NCBI RefSeq assembly: GCF_017875835.1
Contig: NZ_JAGING010000001.1
Coordinates: forward strand, 2,480,001 to 2,544,000
From: Psychrobacter sp. PL19
GTDB lineage: Bacteria > Pseudomonadota > Gammaproteobacteria > Pseudomonadales > Moraxellaceae
Length of the DNA: 64,000 nt
Direction of reading: 5' to 3'
Part shown: positions 1-7,502 of the stretch, one piece after another
How the letters are laid out: each line of letters starts with the position of its first letter
Numbering within the stretch: the first letter of the stretch is position 1
Program-made: the position numbers and the translations under genes
Notes under the pieces: model-generated
What the model was told of the DNA's origin: nothing
Database searches by the model: none
The model's input: the letters and a program-made list of their open reading frames with translations, nothing else

Positions 1-1791
1 GTGAATGACCAACTCCCCGACTCCATTACCGAAAGCGATCAGATCGAAGATATTATCCAAATGCTAACGGATGTTGGTATTAAAATCTTTGAGTCTGCGC
101 CTGATGCTGATGATATCTTGATGAATGACGATTCAAGTGATGACGAGTCAGCAGCTGACGAAGCAGCGGCAGTATTAGCTGCTGTTGAGACTGAGCCTGG
201 TCGCACCACTGATCCTGTCCGTATGTATATGCGTGAGATGGGTACAGTGGACTTGCTGACCCGCGAAGGTGAGATTGCCATTGCTAAGCGTATCGAAGAA
301 GGTATTCGTGACGTTCAGCATGCGATGTCTTATTGGCCAGGAACGGTACAGTATGTACTGGACGAATATCAGCGTGTATTAGATGGTGATAAGAAGCTCT
401 CTGACGTTATCACTGGTTTTTTAGATCCTGAAACTGATGCTGAGACCGCCGCCGCAAAAGAAGAAAAAATCATGGTCATCAAGTCAAAAGCCAAAGCGAA
501 AGCTGAACGCGAAGATGACGAAGATGGTGAAGACGGTGAAGCTACTGAAGATGATGACGCCGAAGAAGAAACCGGTGGTATTGATCCAGAAGAAGTGCGA
601 GTACGTCTAGAAGAGATTGAAGGCCTATTCATTGCAGCCAAACAAGCCCTGCTAGATTTCGGTCGGGGTAGCGTACAAGCCAATGAGGCTTACGAACAGC
701 TTGCCATGCGCTTCATGATGCTCAAGCTTAACAACCGCTTGTCAGATCAAGTAATGGCCATCATGCATGATGTGTATGATGATGTGCGTAAACAAGAGCG
801 TCAAATCATGCGCTTGGTTATTCGCCGTGGCCGTATGCCGCGTGAAGAGTTCCGTAAGACTTTTCCAAGTAATGAGACCAACGTTGATTGGCTCACTGAA
901 CGTCTAGCTGGTAAGCCGGCGTTTGCTGGGACCTTAGAAAAAGTCACCGATGATGTTATTCTTTTACAACGTGCCATCCGTGATTACGAGCACAAGCTCG
1001 ATATGACCATTCAAGAAATGAAAGATGTGGCACGCCGCATGGCAATCGGTGAAGCCAAGGCTCGCCGCGCCAAGAAAGAAATGGTTGAAGCGAACCTACG
1101 TCTGGTTATCTCTATTGCTAAGAAGTACACCAACCGTGGTTTACAGTTCTTAGATTTAATTCAAGAAGGTAACATTGGTCTGATGAAAGCGGTTGATAAA
1201 TTTGAATATCGTCGTGGTTATAAGTTCTCAACCTATGCCACTTGGTGGATTCGTCAGGCCATTACTCGCTCTATCGCTGACCAAGCGCGCACCATCCGTA
1301 TTCCAGTGCATATGATTGAGACGATTAACAAGATTAACCGTGTTTCTCGCCAGCTACTCCAAGAGATGGGACGCGAGCCAACGCCTGAGGAATTAGGCGA
1401 ACGCTTAGAGATGGACGAAGTTAAAGTCCGCAAAGTGCTCAAAATCGCTAAAGAGCCAATCTCTATGGAAACCCCTATCGGTGATGACGAAGATTCACAC
1501 CTAGGCGACTTCATTGAAGATCAGACCATCTCTAGCCCAGTCGATGATGCTACCTCAGCTGGCCTACGTGAAGCGACTCGTGATGTGCTTAGCAATCTAA
1601 CTGAACGTGAAGCACGTGTGCTAAAAATGCGTTTTGGTATCGATATGCCCACCGATCATACTTTGGAGGAAGTCGGTAAGCAGTTCGATGTGACTCGTGA
1701 GCGTATTCGTCAGATCGAAGCCAAAGCCTTACGTAAATTACGTCATCCATCACGCTCTGAGCATCTTCGCTCGTTCCTTGAAAATGACTAA
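1..1791 (+). CDS. rpoD: RNA polymerase primary sigma factor RpoD (5' end missing)
   Basis: This is the housekeeping sigma-70 factor, which directs RNA polymerase to -10/-35 promoters. In the 596 visible residues, region 1.2 lies at about 72-102. An acidic, Asp/Glu-rich non-conserved region follows (about 160-190). Region 2 starts near 361 with the [14 protein letters not shown] core and holds the promoter-melting [10 protein letters not shown] motif at about 411. Regions 3 and 4 complete the protein, with the -35-binding helix-turn-helix ([14 protein letters not shown]) at about 560-580. The GTG at base 1 is not the start. In family members the same Val-Asn-Asp segment lies some two dozen residues inside the protein, so the true N-terminus is upstream of the window. 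The 3' end is intact and is followed by tandem repeats and a terminator. Identification is very secure. Confidence 0.98.
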   Translation: MNDQLPDSITESDQIEDIIQMLTDVGIKIFESAPDADDILMNDDSSDDESAADEAAAVLAAVETEPGRTTDPVRMYMREMGTVDLLTREGEIAIAKRIEEGIRDVQHAMSYWPGTVQYVLDEYQRVLDGDKKLSDVITGFLDPETDAETAAAKEEKIMVIKSKAKAKAEREDDEDGEDGEATEDDDAEEETGGIDPEEVRVRLEEIEGLFIAAKQALLDFGRGSVQANEAYEQLAMRFMMLKLNNRLSDQVMAIMHDVYDDVRKQERQIMRLVIRRGRMPREEFRKTFPSNETNVDWLTERLAGKPAFAGTLEKVTDDVILLQRAIRDYEHKLDMTIQEMKDVARRMAIGEAKARRAKKEMVEANLRLVISIAKKYTNRGLQFLDLIQEGNIGLMKAVDKFEYRRGYKFSTYATWWIRQAITRSIADQARTIRIPVHMIETINKINRVSRQLLQEMGREPTPEELGERLEMDEVKVRKVLKIAKEPISMETPIGDDEDSHLGDFIEDQTISSPVDDATSAGLREATRDVLSNLTEREARVLKMRFGIDMPTDHTLEEVGKQFDVTRERIRQIEAKALRKLRHPSRSEHLRSFLEND

Positions 1792-1792
1792 T

Positions 1793-1840
1793 TTTTGAAA
1801 GTGATTGGTTTTTGAAAGTGATTGGTTTTTGAAAATGAGT
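1793..1840. repeat. 17-bp tandem repeat directly after the rpoD stop
   Basis: The unit TTTTTGAAAGTGATTGG is present twice, followed by a third diverged partial copy. It begins 2 bases after the rpoD stop codon and ends before the terminator hairpins. It looks like slippage duplication of the gene's own tail. Confidence 0.8.
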
Positions 1841-1856
1841 GCTTCTTTAAAGGCAC

Positions 1857-1938
1857 AAGCTAATCCCTTATAAAGGGTTTAGCTTTTAAGCATAGCACCA
1901 GATATAGACCTAATAGCTGAGCGAGTCTCAGCTTTTTT
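1857..1938 (+). terminator. Two hairpins ending the rpoD transcript
   Basis: The first inverted repeat (1857-1883, AAGCTAATCCCTT paired with AAGGGTTTAGCTT) has only a short T run. The second (1915-1938) is a perfect 7-bp stem, AGCTGAG/CTCAGCT, with a 5-base loop followed by a run of T, a typical intrinsic terminator. Confidence 0.8.
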
Positions 1939-2045
1939 GTGGCCTGTCGATAAGTGTGCTGAACAGCACCGCCAGGCTATACTGTTGAATAATAGCCATT
2001 GAATAACCATTATTAAATAAGACAATCAAAAATAAGGACTCTATA

Positions 2046-2405
2046 ATGAGCGATAATCAACAAGATCCAAAAAAAGAAGTCACTGTCTCTAATCTGTCAT
2101 TAGGGAATGACAAGATCAAAGGTAAAAAAACTGATATCCAGAATCCTGAACTCTGGGATTTTCCTATGGATTATCCGTTAAGTATTATCGGTCATGAAGG
2201 TGAGCACGACAGCTTACTTAATGAAGTTAAGCTGATTCTTGGTAGCCAATTCCCTGATTTTGATTTGGCTTCTATTAAGGTTAAACCGTCCAAAACCGGC
2301 CGTTTTCACTCGGCACGGGTTAATCTATACATGACCTCAGCTGAACAGGTCAACACCCTATATGCGGCGCTTGATAATGCCAAAACCGTACGCATGGCAC
2401 TGTAA
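2046..2405 (+). CDS. YbeD-like DUF493 family protein
   Basis: This 119-residue cytoplasmic protein belongs to the YbeD/DUF493 (UPF0250) family. The family is recognised by the C-terminal ferredoxin-like half: GHEGEHDSLLNEV at about 49-61, the KVKPSKTGRFHSARVN stretch, and an ending in which residues count alpha/beta elements (YAALDNAKTVRMAL). The first 30 or so residues are a charged, Lys/Asp-rich extension. In E. coli the family member lies beside lipB; here lipB is about 46 kb away, so that linkage is lost. AAGGA stands 8 bases before the ATG. The molecular role is not established. The family call is secure; the function is unknown. Confidence 0.9.
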   Translation: MSDNQQDPKKEVTVSNLSLGNDKIKGKKTDIQNPELWDFPMDYPLSIIGHEGEHDSLLNEVKLILGSQFPDFDLASIKVKPSKTGRFHSARVNLYMTSAEQVNTLYAALDNAKTVRMAL

Positions 2406-2722
2406 GATTATTGCGACCCATCACATGTAGTACGTAAAAACCTAGCGGTAATAATAATCACAATCGTCACTCATATGAGTGGCGATTTTTGCTCGTCTCA
2501 GGTACAATCGTCAGCGCAATTATGGCCGCTGCCCTAGTAATTTCTACAAGAATTTTTGTAGCATGGCCGACCTAAAATAATAAATAGTTTTTACAAAAAT
2601 TTTATTATTTCTAGTAATCTCAGCTAGCCCTTACTCCATCGCCCTTTGCTAAAATATAAGCACGCCACAACCTCGTAGCAACATAGTTTACTCCTAAAAT
2701 CAATATAGCTTTTTCAAAATAT
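2406..2722. other. Intergenic region upstream of nrdA
   Basis: AT-rich DNA with the ybeD-like gene's terminator at its start. Two imperfect inverted repeats follow: CTACAAGAATTTTTGTAG at about 2546-2563, and an AATAATAAA...TTTTATTATT pair near 2577-2611. A sequence resembling an extended -10 (TGCTAAAAT, 2647-2655) has no clear -35. No coding potential seen. Confidence 0.5.
2462..2490 (+). terminator. Intrinsic terminator after the YbeD-like gene
   Basis: An 11-bp stem (AATCGTCACTC with GAGTGGCGATT, one wobble), a 4-base loop and a T run. It separates this gene from the nrd locus. Confidence 0.8.
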
Positions 2723-2738
2723 TCCCGCTATATTGTGC
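2723..2738 (+). promoter_or_regulatory. Candidate NrdR box 1 upstream of nrdA
   Basis: TCCCGCTATATTGTGC matches about 11 of 16 positions of the known NrdR box ACACWATATATWGTGT. It is paired with a better box exactly 32 bp downstream (start to start), i.e. about three helical turns. That spacing is typical for NrdR, the ATP/dATP-sensing repressor of ribonucleotide reductase genes. Confidence 0.7.
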
Positions 2739-2754
2739 CTATCTACTAACACAA

Positions 2755-2770
2755 ACGCTATATGTAGTGC
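2755..2770 (+). promoter_or_regulatory. Candidate NrdR box 2 upstream of nrdA
   Basis: ACGCTATATGTAGTGC matches about 13 of 16 consensus positions of the NrdR box. Together with box 1 it lies 220-270 bases before the nrdA start. This predicts repression of nrdA, and perhaps of the whole nrd locus, by NrdR when dATP is abundant. Confidence 0.8.
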
Positions 2771-2811
2771 TCAGTGATTTTATCATCACTATGAGCGGTG
2801 CTATTTTTTTG
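2766..2811 (+). terminator. Hairpin with T run in the nrdA leader
   Basis: AGTGCTCA-GTGAT can pair with ATCAC-TATGAGC-GGTGCT, followed by A and seven T. It overlaps the last bases of NrdR box 2 and lies about 180 bases before nrdA. It could be a leader attenuator, or the end of a short upstream transcript. Confidence 0.6.
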
Positions 2812-2989
2812 CCTGAAAAAAGCTGAGTTAGCCTGATAGAAACTGACGCATAGTAGTAATTAGCGGTAGTAAGCAACAGTGATAAATAACAATAGTCAGT
2901 CACAATGATAAGCAACAATACAATAAATAAATGGCTAGCCGATTTAGCCATATAACGAACAATATTAGCAATCAACAATAGAGGTTAGC

Positions 2990-5266
2990 ATGACACATAT
3001 CGATAGCATTCAAGTCACCAAACGTGATGGACGTCTCGAACCAATTGATTTAGATAAAATTCATAAAGTCATCGAGTGGGCCGCTCACAAGTTAGATAAT
3101 GTGTCAGTATCACAAGTTGAGCTAAAGTCGCACATTCAGTTCTATGAAGGTATCAAAACTCGTGATATTCATGAAACTATTATTAAGTCTGCCGCTGATT
3201 TAATTTCTGAAACCACGCCTGATTATCAATATTTAGCGGCACGTTTGGCGATCTTTCACTTACGTAAAATCGCTTACAATAGATTTACCCCGCCCTCTTT
3301 GTTTGATCATGTACAAAAGCTCACTGACGCTGGCAAATACGATCAACATATCCTAGCCGATTACAGCCTTGCCGAATTTGATGAGCTAAATGACTATATC
3401 GATCATTGGCGCGATATGAATCTTGCCTATGCTGCTGTTGAGCAAATGGCTGGTAAATATCTGGTACAAGACCGTGTCAGCAAGACCGTTTATGAGAGCC
3501 CGCAGTTCTTATATATGTTAGTCGGTATGTGCTTATTTAGCAGCTATGATAAATCAGAGCGTCTAGACTTTGTGAAGCGCTTTTATGATGCTACCTCACA
3601 ATTTAAAATCTCTCTACCAACACCGATTATGTCAGGCGTACGTACCCCATCACGTCAGTTTAGCTCATGCGTGCTAATTGAGTGCGGTGATAACCTGGAC
3701 TCCATCAACGCGACCACTAGCGCCATCGTGCGTTATGTATCACAGCGTGCTGGCATCGGCATCAATGCTGGTCGTATCCGCGCCCTTGGTAGCCCTATTC
3801 GCGGCGGTGAAGCGCAACATACTGGCTGTGTACCCTTCTATAAGCTATTCCAAACCGCTGTCAAATGCTGCTCACAAGGTGGCGTCCGTGGCGGAGCTGC
3901 AACCTTATTCTACCCATTATGGCATTTAGAAGTAGAGTCGCTGCTAGTCCTCAAAAATAACCGTGGCGTTGAAGACAACCGTGTTCGTCATATGGATTAT
4001 GGCGTACAGATTAACAAGACTCTATATAGCCGTCTGATTAAAGGCCAAGATATTAGCTTATTTTCACCATCTGATGTGCCAGGCTTATACGACGCCTTCT
4101 TTGAAGATCAAGACAAATTCGAAGAATTGTATACTAAGTACGAGCAAGATGATTCCATTCGTAGCCGTCAAATCCCAGCGTCTGAGCTATTCAGCCTAAT
4201 GATGCAAGAGCGTGCCAGTACGGGTCGTATCTACATTCAAAACGTCGATCATTGCAATACTCATAGTCCATTTGATGCCAGCGTTGCGCCTATCCGCCAA
4301 TCAAATCTATGTATGGAAATTGCGCTACCAACTAAGCCACTTGATAACATCAATGACGAAGAAGGCGAGATTGCCCTATGTACGCTATCTGCGGTTAACT
4401 TAGGTAAAGTTGAGCATGTCAGCGATATCGAAGAGCCTGCTGAGCTGATTGTACGGGCACTGGATGCCCTACTCGATTATCAAGACTATCCGGTCAAAGC
4501 CGCTGAAAATGGTAGCATGCGTCGCCGTACATTAGGTGTGGGCGTGATTAACTACGCCTATTATCTTGCGAAAAATGGCGTGCGCTATTCAGATGGCTCA
4601 GCATTGGGTCTAACTCATCAAACCTTTGAAGCGCTACAGTATTATTTATTGAAAGCCTCAAACAAATTGGCCAAAGAGCAAGGTGCCTGCCCTGCCTTTA
4701 ATGAGACCACTTACTCACAAGGTATCTTGCCAATTGATACTTATAAAAAAGACTTGGATAAAATCTGTCAAGAGCCACTACATCTCGATTGGGAAACCCT
4801 ACGTACTGACATCACCACGCATGGTCTACGTAACTCGACCTTAACTGCCTTGATGCCGTCTGAGACCTCTAGTCAGATTGCCAATGCGACTAACGGTATC
4901 GAGCCCCCACGCGGTCTGGTGTCTATCAAAGCGTCAAAAGACGGTATCTTGAAGCAAGTAGTACCGGAAATTGAGAAGCTTAGAGGCCAGTATGAGCTAT
5001 TGTGGCAAATGCCTAACAATGATGGTTACTTAAAGCTAGTCGCCATTATGCAAAAGTTCGTTGACCAAAGTATCTCAGCCAATACTAACTATGACCCGAC
5101 TCACTTTGAAGGGGGTCGTGTACCTATGAAGGTCTTGCTCAAAGACTTATTGACTGCCTATAAGCTGGGTGTAAAGACTTTGTATTATCACAATACTCGT
5201 GATGGCGCGAACGATGCTCAAGCAGATATGGAAGATGATTGTGCTGGTGGGGCATGTAAGATCTGA
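2990..5266 (+). CDS. nrdA: Ribonucleoside-diphosphate reductase, class Ia alpha subunit
   Basis: NrdA reduces NDPs to dNDPs with the NrdB radical subunit. Its 758 residues compare with 761 in E. coli. The N-terminal ATP-cone (about 6-95, VTKRDGRLEPIDLDKIHKVI) senses ATP/dATP. The three active-site cysteines are visible: C227 in FSSCVLIECGD, C441 in NLCMEIALPT and C464 in ALCTLSAVNLG (E. coli 225/439/462). The radical-transfer tyrosine pair is in LYYHNTRDGAND. The tail ends CAGGACKI, giving the shuttle cysteines C751 and C756. GAGG precedes the ATG by 5 bases. The gene is preceded by tandem NrdR boxes. It is separated from nrdB by more than 2 kb of unrelated small genes, which is unusual. Confidence 0.98.
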   Translation: MTHIDSIQVTKRDGRLEPIDLDKIHKVIEWAAHKLDNVSVSQVELKSHIQFYEGIKTRDIHETIIKSAADLISETTPDYQYLAARLAIFHLRKIAYNRFTPPSLFDHVQKLTDAGKYDQHILADYSLAEFDELNDYIDHWRDMNLAYAAVEQMAGKYLVQDRVSKTVYESPQFLYMLVGMCLFSSYDKSERLDFVKRFYDATSQFKISLPTPIMSGVRTPSRQFSSCVLIECGDNLDSINATTSAIVRYVSQRAGIGINAGRIRALGSPIRGGEAQHTGCVPFYKLFQTAVKCCSQGGVRGGAATLFYPLWHLEVESLLVLKNNRGVEDNRVRHMDYGVQINKTLYSRLIKGQDISLFSPSDVPGLYDAFFEDQDKFEELYTKYEQDDSIRSRQIPASELFSLMMQERASTGRIYIQNVDHCNTHSPFDASVAPIRQSNLCMEIALPTKPLDNINDEEGEIALCTLSAVNLGKVEHVSDIEEPAELIVRALDALLDYQDYPVKAAENGSMRRRTLGVGVINYAYYLAKNGVRYSDGSALGLTHQTFEALQYYLLKASNKLAKEQGACPAFNETTYSQGILPIDTYKKDLDKICQEPLHLDWETLRTDITTHGLRNSTLTALMPSETSSQIANATNGIEPPRGLVSIKASKDGILKQVVPEIEKLRGQYELLWQMPNNDGYLKLVAIMQKFVDQSISANTNYDPTHFEGGRVPMKVLLKDLLTAYKLGVKTLYYHNTRDGANDAQADMEDDCAGGACKI

Positions 5267-5299
5267 GAACCGTTAAAAAATTCCACTGATATAAAATTA

Positions 5300-5430
5300 T
5301 AAATTTTCTCTTGCGTCAGGACGAAGCAATGCTTCACTCTATCCCTACTCAAGGTTCGCAAGAGAAATTCTTTAAATAGAATTTCCGACGGATGGCGGGT
5401 TTGGCTTATTTGATTGAGCTCGCTATCCAT
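5300..5430 (+). ncRNA. Candidate structured RNA element after nrdA
   Basis: Stem 1 pairs 5305-5315 (TTTCTCTTGCG) with 5357-5367 perfectly over 11 bp, and encloses a small GAAGC-AAT-GCTTC hairpin. Stem 2 pairs 5390-5399 (GGATGGCGGG) with 5419-5428 (CTCGCTATCC) over 10 bp, two of them G-U wobbles, which fits pairing in RNA rather than DNA. No known family is recognised. It could be a 3' UTR element of nrdA, an independent small RNA, or the leader of the following genes. Confidence 0.4.
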
Positions 5431-5460
5431 CAATAATATATTATAGAGATTTTTTAAATT

Positions 5461-5522
5461 TGCCTGATTCTAAAAGTATCAGGCAATAAAAATGGCAAAG
5501 ACGATTTCTCATCTTTGCCATT
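5461..5522. terminator. Two hairpins between nrdA and the KTSC-like gene
   Basis: TGCCTGAT/ATCAGGCA (5461-5485) is followed by AATGGCAAAGA/TCTTTGCCATT (5491-5522, 11-bp perfect stem). Neither has a strong T run on the plus strand, so termination is plausible but not certain. Beyond them, 5523-5689 shows only weak repeats and no gene. Confidence 0.5.
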
Positions 5523-5702
5523 GGAGATAATAAATACGCTAATATTTGTTATCAGGAAGTTAAGACTATCGACTTTCACAAGTGGTAAGCAAATAGAATA
5601 ACGTTTCGTTGTAAGGCATCTATTCTAATTCAAAACTTATCCCTTGTCCAAGACAAACCGTGAAGTGATAGTCACAAATGTTTCAGCTCAGGAGTAATGA
5701 GT

Positions 5703-5930
5703 ATGGAGATTTATTGTGATACCCATGGTGACTCTGGCGTAAGCGCGTTTGAAGTCGGTACCGACTTTATAATTGTACGTTTTACGAAAGGTGGTACGTA
5801 TCTGTATAACTATTTCACAACTGGCTCTTACCATGTCAATAATATGATAAGACTGGCTAGAATGGGAAATGGACTTAACGGATACATAAACTTAAATGCT
5901 AAACACACTTATGCTAGAAAAATAGCATAG
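5703..5930 (+). CDS. Small KTSC-domain-like protein
   Basis: A 75-residue protein of unknown function. The order of features resembles the KTSC domain: a polar strand ending in Gly-Asp-Ser-Gly-Val, a beta-hairpin with a KGGTYLYNYF core, then a helix and the GLNGYINLNAKHTYA ending (KTSC proteins usually end near a Gly-x-x-Asn/Phe-x-x-His motif). The ATG at 5703 is preferred over the in-frame ATG at 5697 because AGGAG at 5690-5694 lies 8 bases before it, against only 2 for the other. It sits inside the AT-rich insert between nrdA and nrdB. KTSC domains occur alone or fused to nucleic-acid enzymes and their role is unclear. Confidence 0.65.
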   Translation: MEIYCDTHGDSGVSAFEVGTDFIIVRFTKGGTYLYNYFTTGSYHVNNMIRLARMGNGLNGYINLNAKHTYARKIA

Positions 5931-6017
5931 GTATTTGGTCTGACCTAAATGGTTTAGTGTTCGGGTGTTTCGGCACCTTAGCACTATTAAGTATAAGTTG
6001 CTGAGAGGGATAAAAAT

Positions 6018-6905
6018 TTGAATATGTCAGTTAGTAAAAAGCATTTTGTGAGAATTACTACTTGGGATGATATTTTTAAAATGAGTGGATATACTGACTC
6101 ATTAGATCCTAAGAAGGAAAAATTAAAGCAAGTTATTAATAGATATGAACTTCCAAATAAGGGTAGATGTGGTTTATCAAATTGTCGTACAGCTCATAAT
6201 AATGGATGTATTGTTGAAACTGAGTCTGGAAGGCTGACTAATTTAGGAAATGTCTGTGGTAAGAAGTATTTCGGAGAAAACTTTACGTCTTTGAGTAACA
6301 AACTTAATAAAGAGATTGATTATTTCAACAAAGTCGAGAATATAAAATTAGCAAAATCCAATATTACTGAAAATTATAGAAAGTTAAGTGAAATGGAAGC
6401 TGATTGGAAAAAGATTGAGCGCGTTTATAGGGCTATAAAATCTGAAGGTCTTGATGGACTGTATGACAAGTTAGAACAAATGAAGCATAGTAAGAGTTCC
6501 ATCATTTCAATACAGCGTAGAGCTGCACAATCTGAGATTGAACTTGAAGAGGTTAGAATAGGAAAAGACGTTCAAAGTCCTTTTTATATTACCAAGAGCT
6601 TAGGTAACCTGAAAGGTCTAAACTATCTTATTGATAGAGTTAAGATTAAAGCCATGATTCAAAATAACAATGCAATTCTTAAAAGTTTAGATAAGTTTGA
6701 TGAAGGTAATATAACCTTTAAAGATCTCAATAGAATGATCAGAGATATTGAACATTTACAAGATAGTGTTCGTGAAGCTCATAGTATTATTATGGAAGGT
6801 TTCAAGTTATTTGAATCAGATAATATGAGACAATTTACGCCTTTGATAAGTAGTACAAGGCATAGAAAGTTAAAAAGGTTTTTGAACGCTTGTTTCGAAC
6901 ATTAA
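6018..6905 (+). CDS. Unknown protein with an N-terminal Cys/His motif and a coiled coil
   Basis: A 295-residue protein of no recognised family. Residues 51-86 hold a likely metal site, C51-x4-C56-x3-H60-x3-C64-x15-C80, followed by Gly-Lys-Lys-Tyr-Phe-Gly; the TNLGNVCGKKYFG ending looks conserved in kind with uncharacterised gammaproteobacterial proteins that I recall. Residues from about 90 to 270 are Lys/Glu/Leu-rich, predicted helical and partly coiled-coil. The frame opens with TTG at 6018, about 9 bases after GAGAGG; ATG at 6024 is the alternative (293 residues). The gene is clearly more AT-rich than nrdA and nrdB and uses more AAA, ATA and AGA codons, suggesting acquisition. Nucleic-acid binding is possible but unproven. 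Confidence 0.75.
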   Translation: MNMSVSKKHFVRITTWDDIFKMSGYTDSLDPKKEKLKQVINRYELPNKGRCGLSNCRTAHNNGCIVETESGRLTNLGNVCGKKYFGENFTSLSNKLNKEIDYFNKVENIKLAKSNITENYRKLSEMEADWKKIERVYRAIKSEGLDGLYDKLEQMKHSKSSIISIQRRAAQSEIELEEVRIGKDVQSPFYITKSLGNLKGLNYLIDRVKIKAMIQNNNAILKSLDKFDEGNITFKDLNRMIRDIEHLQDSVREAHSIIMEGFKLFESDNMRQFTPLISSTRHRKLKRFLNACFEH

Positions 6906-6911
6906 TGAAGC

Positions 6912-6989
6912 GTAGGTTGGGCGGAGCTTACGGCCCCAACGGTTTTAATTTAACAACTTGTTCGGTCTCGTTCCTCTATACCAACCTAC
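6912..6989. repeat. Inverted repeat flanking a 60-bp segment
   Basis: GTAGGTTGG (6912-6920) and its exact complement CCAACCTAC (6981-6989) bound a short segment just after the AT-rich gene. It could be a small palindromic repeat element or a long-loop transcription end. No second copy is seen in the window. Confidence 0.5.
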
Positions 6990-7010
6990 ACTCAAATCAA
7001 GTTCTTAAGT

Positions 7011-7019
7011 TGTTATAAT
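7011..7019 (+). promoter_or_regulatory. Extended -10 promoter element for the 7067 gene
   Basis: TGTTATAAT is a perfect TATAAT with the extended-10 TGn, 48 bases before the GTG start. No good -35 is visible, which is acceptable for extended -10 promoters. It implies that this gene, and perhaps nrdB, can be transcribed independently of nrdA. Confidence 0.6.
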
Positions 7020-7066
7020 TAAACCATATTTAAGATACCGAGAATAAAAACGACGGAGGTCAAGGC

Positions 7067-7423
7067 GTGCAATATACCGCAATCATCAAAGACGGTGGTT
7101 TATTTATCCCTAACGTATTTTCAGACCTAAACGATGGTCGCTCATACATTGTACAAGTGGAAGTAGACATCGAAGACGTTCGTAAGCAGTTAAACTCAAG
7201 CGAAGAACCAAAGAAAGCAGCAATAAAAGAACCTAAAAAACAATTGAAGAAACAGACGCCAAAGCAACCATCGAAAGAACCTCAAGACCTTGGCCTAGGT
7301 ACACTTCAGAAGAGTGATATCGATGAATTAGAAGCATTGGATGATATAGAGCTAAGCGAAATGCTCAAAGCTTATATGAATGATGGACAAGTACCAGTAC
7401 AAATATCTTTAGAGAACTTATAG
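7067..7423 (+). CDS. Small unknown protein upstream of nrdB
   Basis: 118 residues, function not recognised. The first 45 residues form a compact beta-rich start (YTAIIKDGGLFIPNVF, then SYIVQVEVDIEDV) that resembles short 'prevent-host-death/AbrB-like' strand patterns only superficially. Residues 46-80 are a Lys/Pro/Gln linker, and the acidic C-terminal half (LEALDDIELSEMLKAYM) is helical. The GTG start is supported by GGAGGT 6 bases upstream. It lies 79 bases before nrdB, preceded by its own extended -10. Base composition is closer to nrdB than that of the 6018 gene, so it may be an older resident. A role with NrdB is possible from position only. Confidence 0.75.
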   Translation: MQYTAIIKDGGLFIPNVFSDLNDGRSYIVQVEVDIEDVRKQLNSSEEPKKAAIKEPKKQLKKQTPKQPSKEPQDLGLGTLQKSDIDELEALDDIELSEMLKAYMNDGQVPVQISLENL

Positions 7424-7502
7424 TAGAAAACCTATAGCGCGTTTTTACAACTATTTTCAAAATTTTAGACTAATAATCTGTACAACATAAAAAGGCATGA
7501 CC

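Noticed and set aside
1..3. GTG at base 1 as the rpoD start
   Set aside because: The same Val-Asn-Asp segment lies about 24 residues inside other RpoD proteins, so the gene is cut by the window edge.
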